Shown: piece by piece, positions 24,246 to 34,583 of the stretch
Position numbering within the stretch: the stretch's first letter is position 1
How the letters are laid out: the number at the start of each line of letters is the position of its first letter
NCBI GenBank assembly: GCA_034509755.1
Contig: CM067541.1
Span: 24,620,501 to 24,684,500, forward strand
Origin: Anisodus tanguticus
Taxonomy: Eukaryota; Streptophyta; Magnoliopsida; Solanales; Solanaceae
DNA: 64,000 nucleotides
Reading direction: 5' to 3'
Translations under genes and position numbers: made by a program
Notes under the pieces: model-generated
The model's database searches: none
Told to the model about the DNA's origin: nothing
What the model saw: the letters and a program-made list of their open reading frames with translations, nothing else

Positions 24246-24967
24246 AAATAAGACAAGCTAGGTAGATGTTGTCCCAACATTCTGGATAACATTTACTGTT
24301 GCGTCAATATACAGGATAAGTGTTGTAGTGATGTTGCAATGTTTTTTTTTTCAAAAGATTCAAGCATGACTATAAAAGGACAAAATAAGAAGTCAAAGCC
24401 TCTACTAAAAGATTTGGTTGTATAAAAAAAGAGCAAAGCTCTAAGATCGGTATCGTTTCTATTCTATAGGAGTACCACATAAGGTTGAAAATTCCTCAAT
24501 ATTCTTTAAACTGTATGTGTTCAACTAAGTTGATTAAGGACAATGGTAAAATGTTACATTAGTACAGCGATCAGTCTCATAGGGAACATATACGGAAGTA
24601 TCATCTGCCAAATCAGAAAATCTTTTAAGTCTCATAATGCTTGTTTAAATTTGTAAATGTTGCCAACATCATTAACAACATCGTGTTCCAGTACATTGAT
24701 CAATCTGGTTTATCTTATTTTTCTTATTTTTGGTATTTAACACGTCTCTGTCTTTAATAGGAAGTCCAAAAATTCTGGAGGACCGTTTTTTTTAAATGAT
24801 GATATGTCTATGAAAATCCTTATTTTAGGTGTGTAAAGAGTTTTTATTCTTCTATACAATCTAAATTTAAGGAAAAGGAGTTTGAGTGTAAGTATACTTT
24901 GCCATAATAAAACCTCCCATTTTTGTCTTGGAATTGTCACATCAGCCGACTATCAATCCATCAAACC
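24246..24967 (+). other. pol to third-ORF spacer
   Basis: Non-coding stretch inside the element. It has palindromic ATGTTG-TCC-CAACAT (24266-24280) and ATGTTG-C-CAACAT (24657-24669) units. TATAAAAGG near 24371 could be an internal promoter for the downstream ORF, but this is only a sequence match. Confidence 0.4.
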
Positions 24968-26576
24968 ATGGCAGCCCAAACAACACCGTTATTTCTCAAA
25001 ACCCAAAGCTTCTCCAACACGCCCAATCCTTCAAGACCCTCTCCCATGCCCGTGTCCCCAAAATCCACAAACACCAAAGATTATTCTCCAATGTCGACTA
25101 GTCCAGCAAATAACAACAAGGTTTACAAGCATTATACTTTCATCAATCACTTGAGACCGATCGAGGAGGACTGCACACAGGCTATGATCCTACTTGGTTC
25201 AAATAAGCCATTACATGTGAGCTACCCAGGCGATAATGAAAACCCAATCGATGTTGATGCAACATCTGATTTCTCGTACCTTGCCTAAAGACAGTCAAAA
25301 TTGACATTTCCGACGTAAAGGTCAAAGAGGGTTTTTGAAAACCAATTCGGTGAATACCAGTCTGCCAAAAGATCCAGGGAAGAGTCGACTTTCCCTGTTT
25401 ATACTACCACAAGCAGCAACACTGACACCAATTTCAGTGTGCCCAGTTCTTCCAGAACTCCATCAACTTCCATTCCACAAGCAGAAACTGAGAAGGAAAA
25501 AGAAGAAGAAGAGATGTCAGATGACACACCTCTACGAAACTTCATTCCTAAAGGGGTCCGTAGAACATACTGGAATTTTGATAAAAATGTTGCCTCAACA
25601 TCAAAGGCAACAGATGAGAAAATGGACCCAGACTATGTTGCCCCAACATCCGAGGCAACACCTGCAACCGCCTCATCCGAACAAGAAAACACAGAATCTG
25701 AAACAGATTCTGAGGTAATTCCCTACTCTTCCATGTTTCAAACTAAATCATGCTCCAGTAACTGGAATTGGTTTAAGAATAGAGGAGTTAGAGGGGAGAA
25801 GGTGATTGACCTAACTTCATTCTTCAAAAATGGTTTAGTTGATTTCTTAAGTAGTTGAAACATCTTAAGCTCTATATCTGGTAAGAATCCTTATTGTGAG
25901 AAGGTGATTAGGGTGTTCAATGCTAATCTGACGCTTGTTGTTAAGGACACAACCTCAAAGAAATTTGGGAAAGTGTACCTATACAACAAGGTATACAATT
26001 TTACACCTAATATCATCAACTCCACTCTTGGGATAATTATTAGTGAAAGAGAACCTCAACCAAACCCCACTGTGGAGGAACTCAATTCAATGATCAAGTA
26101 CCTTACGGGGAATTTGATCACTGTTTGGGCTCCTCGCAGCCCTGTGTCAAAACTCACTGCCTTGTTTGCCACTTTGCACAAACTTGCTATATAGGAACAC
26201 TTATATTCAACCATGTTGTCAACTTAGCAGAAAGACAAAGCAACTCTGCCCTTCCATACCCCTCATTAATTTTTTAAATCCTGCTCAACCAAGGTTTTAG
26301 GACTCTAAAAGGAGAAAAGTTAGTCCAGCCTTAGAGGTTTACTCGGTACAACGAGAAGTTGTTAACAACAGGGACATGGTTATTGACTTGCCCTGGAAGA
26401 AAGATGAATGGGACACTGACACATCAAAGGATGTTGCCGACATTCCTGGCAACATTGCTCAAGGAAAGGTCCCAATGTCCAAAGACTGTCTTCGACAACA
26501 CATTGCTGAACTTGACAGGCAAATTCAAGAACTAGTGCGAGCCAGGAACTATTATATGGGCTTACTTTCTTCATAA
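24968..26576 (+). pseudogene. Third (env-position) ORF of the Sirevirus-like element
   Basis: Sireviruses of soybean, tomato and others carry an ORF here that has been called envelope-like; its function is unproven. The ATG at 24968 has a good context (AAACCATGGC). From there one frame reaches 26194 with stops only at about 25286, 25312, 25856 and 26192, then shifts by one base for the last segment (26376-26576). The translation begins Ser/Pro/Thr-rich, then is acidic with a Lys/Glu run (about 25487-25515). Next comes a folded-looking block (SNWNWFKNRGVRGEKVIDL, later VFNANLTLVVKD) resembling the plant transposon domain seen in such ORFs. It ends with a short heptad-like helix (LRQHIAELDRQIQELVRARN). 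I see no signal peptide or clear transmembrane segment, so an envelope role is not supported by sequence. Confidence 0.65.
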
Positions 26577-27240
26577 AAAGGGGGAGATGATGATGATGCT
26601 GCTGCTGGAAGCAGACAGACAGGGGGAACTGCTACTGATAAGGATGCAGGCCATGATGTAGGGGGAGAGAAGTTGAGATAATTGATTGCTGACTAATTTT
26701 GATGCTATGAATATGAAGATGGTGCTGAAGATGAAGATAGTGCTGCACAGAGTGATCGATCACAGAAAGCGGCTGGAAGCTACTGTGACTCGATTACTCT
26801 AGTCAAGGATCATCATGCTGATGGAGTTGGTGATTCAATGATGAATGTTTATTTGAATATTGGATATACTGACATTACTGACATTTGGAATATTATTTGT
26901 GTTTCTAATATTTTACTTTGGGACATTTGGTCTGTTCTTGCAGACATTGTGACTGCTTTCTAAAGCTGTTTATATATGGTTGCCTGATGTGGATTGGTAT
27001 GAATGATTACTGTAGAATGATTACGCAATTGCTGTAAGTAAGTCTACACTAACAGAACATAACTCCTATCTAATCAAATCATCGATACTACACTGCTTGG
27101 AATTTAACACTACAGGTTAAAGGGGGAGCATAGCACTGATCCTACTGATTTTTGGAATATAAGGACTACATCGGGAATCAGTATCCTAGTCATTTTCGCT
27201 TCGTATGGAATTTTGTGAAGAAAGGCAAAAAGGAAGAGAT
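26575..27240 (+). promoter_or_regulatory. Repeated polypurine tracts before the 3' LTR
   Basis: Purine runs AAAAAGGGGGAGA (26575-26587), AGGGGGAA (26621-26628), TAGGGGGAGAGAAG (26660-26673) and AAAGGGGGAG (27119-27128) precede the LTR. The proximal tract AAAAAGGAAGAGA abuts the 3' LTR at 27241 and should prime plus-strand DNA synthesis. Multiple tracts of this form are known in Sireviruses. The proximal one is the least G-rich, which is odd. Confidence 0.65.
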
Positions 27241-28180
27241 TGTTGATGTTGGATGGATGTTGTGACAACATCTGTAAATGCTTAGGACAACATCTTATGA
27301 AAATAAGAATGTTGCCTGCGATGTTGTGACAATATTCCTGACAACATTTCTGTAACGATTTTGCCTATTCTTCCGGCCAAAACAGAGGTTGTGTTACTGT
27401 GAGTAAAAAATGACCTAGGCAAGCTAACAATGATGCTGTGTTTAAAACGTGGTAAAAGAAACAGTCAAAGCTTGGAGAGGAAGCAACGTGAAGACCAAGT
27501 CCAGAACGTTGAGTTTTTTAAGGAGCAAGAATCGGTCCAAGCTGAAGCCTTCTTTTACTCAGCTTCCGCAACCAACCAGTGAGGATTTCAAGGGAAGTTC
27601 CACACTATAAATAGAGGGGAACTTCAGAGTATCGATATCCAAATTTAAAACGAGAAGAATTACCAAGAGAGCTCTCGCATATTCACCTTAGAAACTGGAT
27701 CAACACACTTAGCCTAAAGTAGTATAACAACATCTAGTCCCACGTTACTATTGCTGTCCAGATTCTAGATCAAGCTTATATTTCAAGCAATAGTAATGAA
27801 GATGTTGTATTTGTCTTTTTAGATCTTTTAACTTTGGGTTGAAGTTATCTGCGACTTCACTTTTGTTTGTAATTTCTTTTTCGCATTTATTGTTCAACCT
27901 TGTAAAAAGAAATTCATTTGTAATTGTATATAATTTATACAATTCTTTGGTCATTGACCATCAAGGGATATATTAATATATACCCTTGAAAATATAAACC
28001 TTGTGTCTCTTTACTTTTCCGTTGCATTTACTCTATAAAGGTTTATAACTGTTTTATCACAATGTTGCCTCAGATGTTGACACAACATTGAAGGCAACAT
28101 CCAGAAACTGTTTGAATTGTTCTAGCTGTTACGGTTTTATTCTTACATATTCTTGCTTATCCGTAGCCCCGAACCCAACA
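27241..28180 (+). repeat. 3' LTR of the Sirevirus-like element
   Basis: 940 bp, same ends and TATA box as the 5' LTR. The GATGTTGTGACAACATC palindrome and the nested inverted repeat (28062-28100) are conserved. It is followed directly by target duplication GTTTA (28181-28185). Confidence 0.92.
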
Positions 28181-29797
28181 GTTTAAATATGAAATTAATT
28201 AAAAACATAAGTAAATTAGATATATTTTAAGTATGAAACTAATAAAAGGCGTGATAATTTAGGAGGGTTTTGATCAATTATCACTATTTAATTCTTTTGA
28301 ATTTGTTTGCAGAGTGCTGCAATGAAAGCCCCTATTGAGAAGATAGGCGATCTATTTAGCTGAGGAGACGTTAAATTTGCAGAAGGCAACGGTCTTTTGA
28401 GGGAGGCTTGGTATCACACGTGCAACTCACATGAATTACTTTATTTCGTTAGTTTTATGACTTTTTGAGTAACGGAAGGATGCAACTTGTTAATTCTGAA
28501 AAAAATCAAGGATGTTTTCTATTACAGTGATATTGAAGGATGTAAATTAGATTACTAGTATAGTTAAGGGATGTTTTTGGGAAAAAAGGCAAAAACTCGA
28601 TGTAAGACTAATAATCATTTTGTATAATTGCAATGCTTTCTTCTGGATTCAAATCAATCTACCCTTTTTCACAACATAGTTGGTTTGATTTGTCAAGAAA
28701 TTGCACGCTTTGGCCTTCAAATGGCTGGTCTATAATTTTGACCCATCAAAATTTAATTTATGCCTAACGGAACATAAGTTCTTTAAGAACGCTAACATAA
28801 CTTGTGAAATATTACGATGGAAGTTGCAAAAACAATTACTCATTTGTCTTTAAGGAGTAAAAAATAAAGACCAGCACAAAATAAGGAAAAAGTACAAATG
28901 ACCCTTGATTTGTGGCATTCAGGTTAGTGGACCTTGAAATGGGCCACATTCTAAAGCAGGTCCATCATAAGCAACTTTTTGCGCCGACTTCCTTCAAAGT
29001 TCAAAGGCACTGGTCTTTAGTTTTTGTCTCTTAAATTATTGGTCTTTATTTTTTTCTTTTTATTAAAAAAAGTAGCTGAAAATAATTCGAGGTCCCAAGT
29101 TTGAATCTTTGCTCAGTTAAAAAAAATTACAGGCAGAGTTGTCATATGTCTGAAGGTAAAGTCTGCGTTGCGAATCCAAATTATATCTTGCGTTTTTTTT
29201 TTTAAAAAAAAAATTGACTGAACTGGGGTTTAAACCCAGAATCCAGGGATTTTTAGGGACGAAAATTTAAAAAAATTTAATTTGATGGACAAAAATTAAA
29301 GACCACCCAGGAATAAGAACATTTCTGCGAATTGCCCCGGCATAAGCGATGGTCAGTTCATTGATAAAGTAACCCATTGCACACGTGACTTTGAAGTTTG
29401 ACGTAAACAAGATAGAGATTAGCCACTTTTCGGACCGGTTTTTTTGAAAAAAAAAATGCCTGTATGTGAGAATTCGTCAAAAAGTAATCACTTCTAATGC
29501 ATAAATGCAACGATAATGTTATGTATTTCAAACTTAAAAGAATGAAACAATTCCGGATAACTATTATAAATTTTGAAATCAATGACATTATCATGAATTT
29601 TGAACTTTAAAAAGTATAATTCCATCACAGTATCATAGATTCATTTTTTCCTTCATAATATCTCCTAAATAGCTGTCATGTTATTTTTATAACACCAAAT
29701 GGAATTTAATTATTAGTCATGAAGCTGGAAATGTATATAATAGAGGACAAATCACAAAACAAACTACTGTTCCATGAATGAATGGCATGCACGTCAA
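28181..29797. other. Intergenic with one MITE; no gene seen
   Basis: AT-rich spacer with the MITE at 28973-29340 described separately. An exon-like piece after TTTGTTTGCAG near 28311 codes a short run ending in TGA, but nothing supports it as a gene. A segment at 28928-29414 (minus the MITE) is duplicated at about 31148-31253. Confidence 0.4.
28973..29340. mobile_element. MITE of 368 bp flanked by CATAAGC duplications
   Basis: A paralogous empty site at about 31148-31253 carries the same flanks with a single CATAAGC. Here that word occurs on both sides (28966-28972 and 29341-29347). The ends contain partly inverted sequences, for example GGTCTTTAGTTTTTGTC near the left and its near reverse complement at 29289-29305. 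There is no coding capacity. The family is undetermined; seven to nine bp of duplication would suit hAT or Mutator. Confidence 0.7.
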
Positions 29798-30960
29798 ATT
29801 ATTAACGTATAAATATACTTCATATATTTTGTAATATTTAGTGTTATATAATTATGGTAGATATATGATCTTTATTGTGTTATGATTCCACATTGTACAC
29901 ACTATATATATTTGTATTAATGAGAAAGACTCCCCAAGGAAGATTAATACAATCTTACATGGTATCAGAAGCTAACAATCCTTCCCACCACAAAACCTAA
30001 TTTCGGCCGTCCTTTCCTCCCTTTTTCCGGTGCCGAACCGACCGTATACCGCCGGTATACCTTCAATATACGTTGATATACAGCTGCCCAGCCATCCAAT
30101 TCTGCTAACAGCCCCGTATACCACTGGTATATTGTTGATATACACCCCTCCTTCCTTCTCTAGCTCTCCAACAGGTCGTATACACTCGTATATAGCCTAT
30201 ACACACCGATATACACTCTATATGGAAGTTATACCCTTTCTGCCTCAATATACAGCCCATATACAGCTTCCATACACCGTTATACTACTCGTATATGGCT
30301 ATTTCTGCCTCATCTATGCTTCATATACGTCCCTAACCCCACCCCATTTTTTTTTCTCTCCTACCCAATCTCCGGTAGCCACCATGGCCATGAACAACCA
30401 TAGATATGGCCGTGGACAGAGGCGCGGGGGTGGCAGCAGGGATCAAGATGGGAACTGGGCTTCCAGCTTGGGCCCAACAACCTCCACACACAGCCTAGAG
30501 GCTGCAACCCAATTTCCTGAAGTAGGCCAGCTCGCCCCAGACCAACTGATGGGCTATGGCCATCCACCCCACCTTCTTGTAGCCCAGCAGTCTGGGCACC
30601 CATCCGACGACCCACTACAGTCATGCCCAATTTCCTGGGGCCCACTTCTCTACTTCGGGCGTTTCTCAATCTAATTTGGGCCAGACTTTCGGCACATTGA
30701 CTCCTCGGAAGCAACGATAATGAGTGGTATATGGATATGGGCGCCACATCTCACCTCATCAACAATTCTGGTAATCTTCCTCAAATGCGAAATTTAAATA
30801 CTCCATAATCTATTCTGGTTGAAAACGGTCATCACATTCCAATTTAAGATTTTGGCCACACTCTAACCCCACCACTGCATCCCCACTTCTCCCTAAATAA
30901 CGTCCTATATGCCCCACATACAATATACCCAATGCAAACTTGTACATTTTTGTGAAACTT
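29798..30960 (+). mobile_element. Copia 5' fragment: short LTR, PBS, leader, gag/protease remnants
   Basis: LTR at 29798-29959 (about 162 bp, ending AATCTTACA) aligns with the LTRs of copia A and E. The primer site TGGTATCAGAAGC follows at 29960-29972. The leader 30036-30330 is a run of TATAC words. From 30385 a Gly/Arg-rich gag tail (GRGQRRGGGSRD) and Pro/Gln-rich stretch appear, then a protease start WYMDMGATSHL near 30725, with Met for Thr in the usual DTGA. Most of gag, all of integrase and RT, and the 3' LTR are absent, so the element is truncated near 30960. Confidence 0.75.
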
Positions 30961-31257
30961 AGTTAAGTATATAATTGCTAAAAAATTACTTTCAAGATTC
31001 TTGGGTCATTTGGTGTCAATAATTTCACCCGAATAATTAGTTATGTCCTTTTCCCTATATAATTTGGCATATATCATACTGGTACTACTATGTTTTTTTG
31101 GGTATTAAAGAGTAACTTTCTTCTTGGCATTTCAGGCCCGTTGTCAGTGGAACTTGAAATGGGCCACATTCTATAGTAGGTCCAGCATAAGCGACGGTAC
31201 GTTCATAAGTAATGTAACCCATTTACACGCGTCACTTTCACATAAACATTGTAGAGT
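30961..31257. other. Spacer containing the MITE empty site
   Basis: About 31148-31253 matches the two flanks of the MITE at 28973-29340 as one continuous sequence, with a single CATAAGC near 31187. It ends where the GC-rich hAT-like element starts. No gene was seen. Confidence 0.5.
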
Positions 31258-32262
31258 AGGGATGGCAGGTGGGTATAATTTTGCGGATTCCGCACCGCAC
31301 CCGCCCCAGTTGGGGCGGGTATGGGTATAACTTTGACGGGTAGTAGGCAGATATGGGTATTGAAACTGTACTTGTCGCGGGTAGGCAGGTAGGTGGTGGT
31401 TTTGCAGTGATACACGCCTCGCATCCAACCGCCTACCCGCCCGCCTTATACCCGCCCCAAGCCCAAAATATTAGCAGCCCATAAGTCGTGCCTTTAGCCC
31501 ATAAGTCACGACAAGTCTCTCATTCTCCAACAAAACTCAAAACTCTATGCCTCTTCAGTCCTTCACGCCTCCATCTCTCTCGTTCCCCTTCACGCCGTCT
31601 CTCATCCCTCTCTCATTCTCGACGTTTTTGCCTTTTTCTTTAAAGGAAAATCACAAACTTTTTTCACGAACCACCTCGACGTCTCTGCCTTTTTCTTTAA
31701 AGGAGATGCTGATGTGCTTTGGGGTTATCTTGGTGAGGTCAATTTTTGTGCATTTGTTAAGTTTTACCTATTGGGTTTGTCGAGTTCAATTGAAAAAGTT
31801 GAAATTTTTTAGCTTATATAGCTGAAATAATATCTGGGTTTTGTCTATATTTGTAATATATAGCTATTTGGGTGGATAATTTTTGGGTTTCTTGGAAATT
31901 TTGTTTTCATGATTCTTTGTTGTAAGGGGGAAGAGGTGAAAAAATGGAGAATTCTGATTGTGAAAAAATCAGGAATTCTCCTCCCTCTCTCCCAAAGAAA
32001 ATGAGATCTTGACAGTATTGATTCTTGACTCAAATTTTTGGGATAATTTTTGAAATTTGAATTTTTGGGATCATGTTGACCAATAATTGATCACAAATGA
32101 ATTGATTACAAAATATGGCAGGCGGGTATATGCGGGTATTGGCGGGTGACAGATATCCACTTGGATAGTGGAGCGGGTGTGGATTTAAGAATATACCCGC
32201 CTAAGCGGGTATGGATGTTGAAAATCGGGTGCGCAAACGTCCGCTCCATCGGGACAAGGTTC
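31258..32262. mobile_element. Degenerate hAT-like element with GCGGGTAT subterminal repeats
   Basis: Starts TAGGGATGGCAGG at 31258, a hAT-type terminus nearly identical to that of the element at 59435. GCGGGTAT / ATACCCGC words crowd 31300-31460 and 32118-32230, as expected of two subterminal zones. The interior has a pyrimidine-rich 5'-UTR-like part (31530-31640). The right terminus is unclear: GCTCCATCGGGA at 32251-32262 may be a decayed copy. No target duplication was found, and it may instead be the left part of the hAT next to it. Confidence 0.5.
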
Positions 32263-32321
32263 ACATACCGTCCCAGACCAAGTACAGGGTCGAATTAACC
32301 CTAAGACGGGGGGAATTGCAG

Positions 32322-34136
32322 GCCCTAAATACGATAAACATAGAGATAGGGAAACAATAGCAAAATTAATTGTTGTGGAGGGTTTACCTTTTTCATTTCC
32401 TTCATCTCCCGATTTTATTCATTACATTAGAGATATGTATAATCCTGCTTTTAACGGTTTTCCTAGATCAACTGTTAAGAGAGATGTATTTAAATTCGCA
32501 CATGAATATCAACAGTATTTACGTTATTCATTATATCATTTTAATGGAAAAGTGGCTATCACTTCTGATATAGGTCGTAGTACTAACAACCATGATTATT
32601 TAACGATAACCTGTCATTTTATAGATTATAAATGGTCTATGCAAAAACGTATCTTAGCGTATAGATATATAGATGATAGGCACACTGGTACTTTTATTGC
32701 ATAAAATATTTATCAAGTGTGCGATTATTACGGAATAACTGATAAAATTATGACTATTACATTAGATAACGCTTCTTCTAACAATTACGCTATTACAATT
32801 TTAAAAAATAGTTTAAATTCATCTTTTCCAGTTCATTTTCACATAAAATGTGTGTGCCATATATATAACTTAATTGTAAAGGATGGTCTATCACTTTTTG
32901 AAGACATTCTTAGTAAAATACAATTTGCTATAAACTTTATTTTTAAAAATTATAGAATACAACGAAGAAAAGAATATAAAAAAACTTGTCATGACTGCCA
33001 ACTACTTTATAGAAAAATCCAGAAGAAGTACCCATTAGGTGGAATTCTCTATACGAGCAACTACTTGTTGCTTATGACTATAGAAAAGCTATAACTTTAT
33101 TTTTTAACTCCCATAATCAAAATCCAGCTGATATGGTTGTAGATAGCGATTGAGAAAAAAATTTCGAACTTATTGTATTTGTAGAGAAATTTTTTCAAGC
33201 AACAAAAGAATTTTTCGGTATATATTATCCTACTATTTCAACTATGTTGTTTTATATAGCTCTAATATTTTTATTGCTTAATGAATATATGGATAAATCA
33301 GCTATTAAAAAATGTTTATCAAAATAAAAAAATATTTTATTTTTATTCCCACTATTTATATTATTGGTGTTATATTAAATATGACTATTAAAATAGACGG
33401 TATTAAATCACTTATTGAAACTATTTACGATTGTATAGCATTACTACTACCTCCAAGTCCCAAGAATCCAAATCACCCACCACCTATTGAACAAACTAAA
33501 GAAGAAATGTTGTCTAGCGTAGAAGGCGAATGCAAAAAAATATATAGGTTTTACCAACAAGAAAGTGCTAGCAACCTACCAACTTCCATACCATCTTCTT
33601 CTTCTTCAACACAACCTTACAAAAGACATGTTGTTTCTGCGGCTAGTATTGAAAGCCTCAGAAATAGAATGTGCGGCGGTCGTAACGCTACTAACCAAAT
33701 TAGCGAGTTTGATATTTTTTTTTTGCAGAGTTCTGTACCGTACCAAGCAGTTCTCAATGAAGAAGGACGTGAAGACTTGTTGAAATACTGGAGGGGGAAT
33801 GAGATGACCTTTCTAACACTTTCAATGATGACTCGAGATGTTTTGAACATTCAAGCGTCATCAACGGCGTCTGAAAGCGCTTTTTCTACCGGCAGATATC
33901 AAATAGAAGAGCACATATACTCATTAGCCGGAGACAGCTTGGAGATTGTAGTATTATTCAGAGATTGGATACGAGCGGAGCGGAGAAGGTACGGTCAACC
34001 AGAGATCAACGAAGAAGAAGATGAAAACTACAACGAAATCTTATCCGAAGGTGGTGGAAGCGACGTGGAGCAATTTGATCAACAAATATCAATTCCAACC
34101 GAAGAACCACAGGAAATTATCAAGAAACTAGAATAG
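32322..34136 (+). pseudogene. hAT transposase, second family, broken (hAT-2)
   Basis: Reading from KYDKHRDRETIAKLIVVEG, it shows core hAT blocks: PFSFPSSPDFIHYI, STVKRDVFKF, VAITSDIGRSTNNHDYLT, HFIDYKWSMQKRILAY, ITLDNASSNNYA and CVCHIYNLIVKDGL. The C-terminal dimerisation domain (33700-33990: WRGNEMTFLTLSMM ... SSTASESAFSTG, LFRDWIRAERRRYG) sits in another frame. The amino-terminal BED finger is missing or unrecognisable. There is a TAA at 32702, a TAA-rich break around 33090-33310, and a frame change before 33650. A long acidic tail follows the dimerisation domain. No active enzyme is possible. Confidence 0.8.
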
Positions 34137-34369
34137 GTTTTTTTCAAAGTGTAATTTTTAAAATTGCAATTTTACTATGTAATTTGCAACTTTTGAACAA
34201 CACCACAAAGTTGCAATTTTGACAATTGTATTTGTATTACAAAAAAATCATGTCTATTAAATAATATAAGAGGCACAAAAACAGCATTGTGATGTTTTTA
34301 TTACACTATCTTGTTTAATTATTGCGTTTATATATATATATATATATATGCTATTTTTTAAATTAAGTG

Positions 34370-34583
34370 TTAAAAATATTTTTTTAAAAAAACCACCCCG
34401 GATCCCGATCCCGACCCGATTCCGACGGGATCGGGATCGGGACGGGACTTTGGCAAATCCCGCCTATCTCGATCCCGCCTGACCCGACCCGACCTGATCC
34501 CGCCCCTTCCCCCGTCCTGCCCCGCCCCGATCCCTCCAAACCCGGTCCGACCGTCCCGAACCCGGCCCACTGGCCACCCTTAG
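34370..34583. repeat. GC-rich subterminal end of hAT-2
   Basis: Dense GGGATCGGGACGGG / CCCGACCCG words from 34395 to 34570 end in GGCCACCCTTA, a hAT-type terminus in reverse orientation (TAAGGGTGGCC). It is probably the 3' end of the transposase-bearing element. Flanking GTTCAAAG has no clear partner at the left. Confidence 0.55.

Larger units (their letters stand above)
18203..28180 (+). mobile_element. Sirevirus-like Ty1/copia retrotransposon with third ORF
   Basis: A complete element of 9,978 bp. It has LTRs 18203-19137 and 27241-28180, both starting TGTTGATG and ending CCCAACA, and 5-bp target duplications GTTTA at 18198-18202 and 28181-28185. It carries a Met-tRNA primer site, gag with zinc knuckles, protease, integrase, reverse transcriptase and RNase H in copia order. 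About 3 kb lies between pol and the 3' LTR, holding another ORF and several polypurine tracts. Length, the extra ORF and repeated AAGGGGGAG tracts fit the Sirevirus (Maximus/SIRE) lineage. I count eleven differences in the first 210 bases of the two LTRs, so the insertion is not recent. All reading frames carry stops, so it is non-autonomous now. Confidence 0.92.

Noticed and set aside
28311..28363. Exon-like stretch after TTTGTTTGCAG
   Set aside because: Only about 17 codons before a stop, no partner exons upstream; no family recognised.
30030..30674. 214-codon open frame
   Set aside because: Its first half translates the TATAC-rich copia leader and the second half is a gag tail in the element; not a host gene.
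31258..34583. One single hAT element spanning both GC-rich ends
   Set aside because: TAGGGATGGC and TAAGGGTGGC ends match moderately, but the flanks share no 8-bp duplication and the internal GC-rich block at 32118-32230 suggests two elements. Left open.
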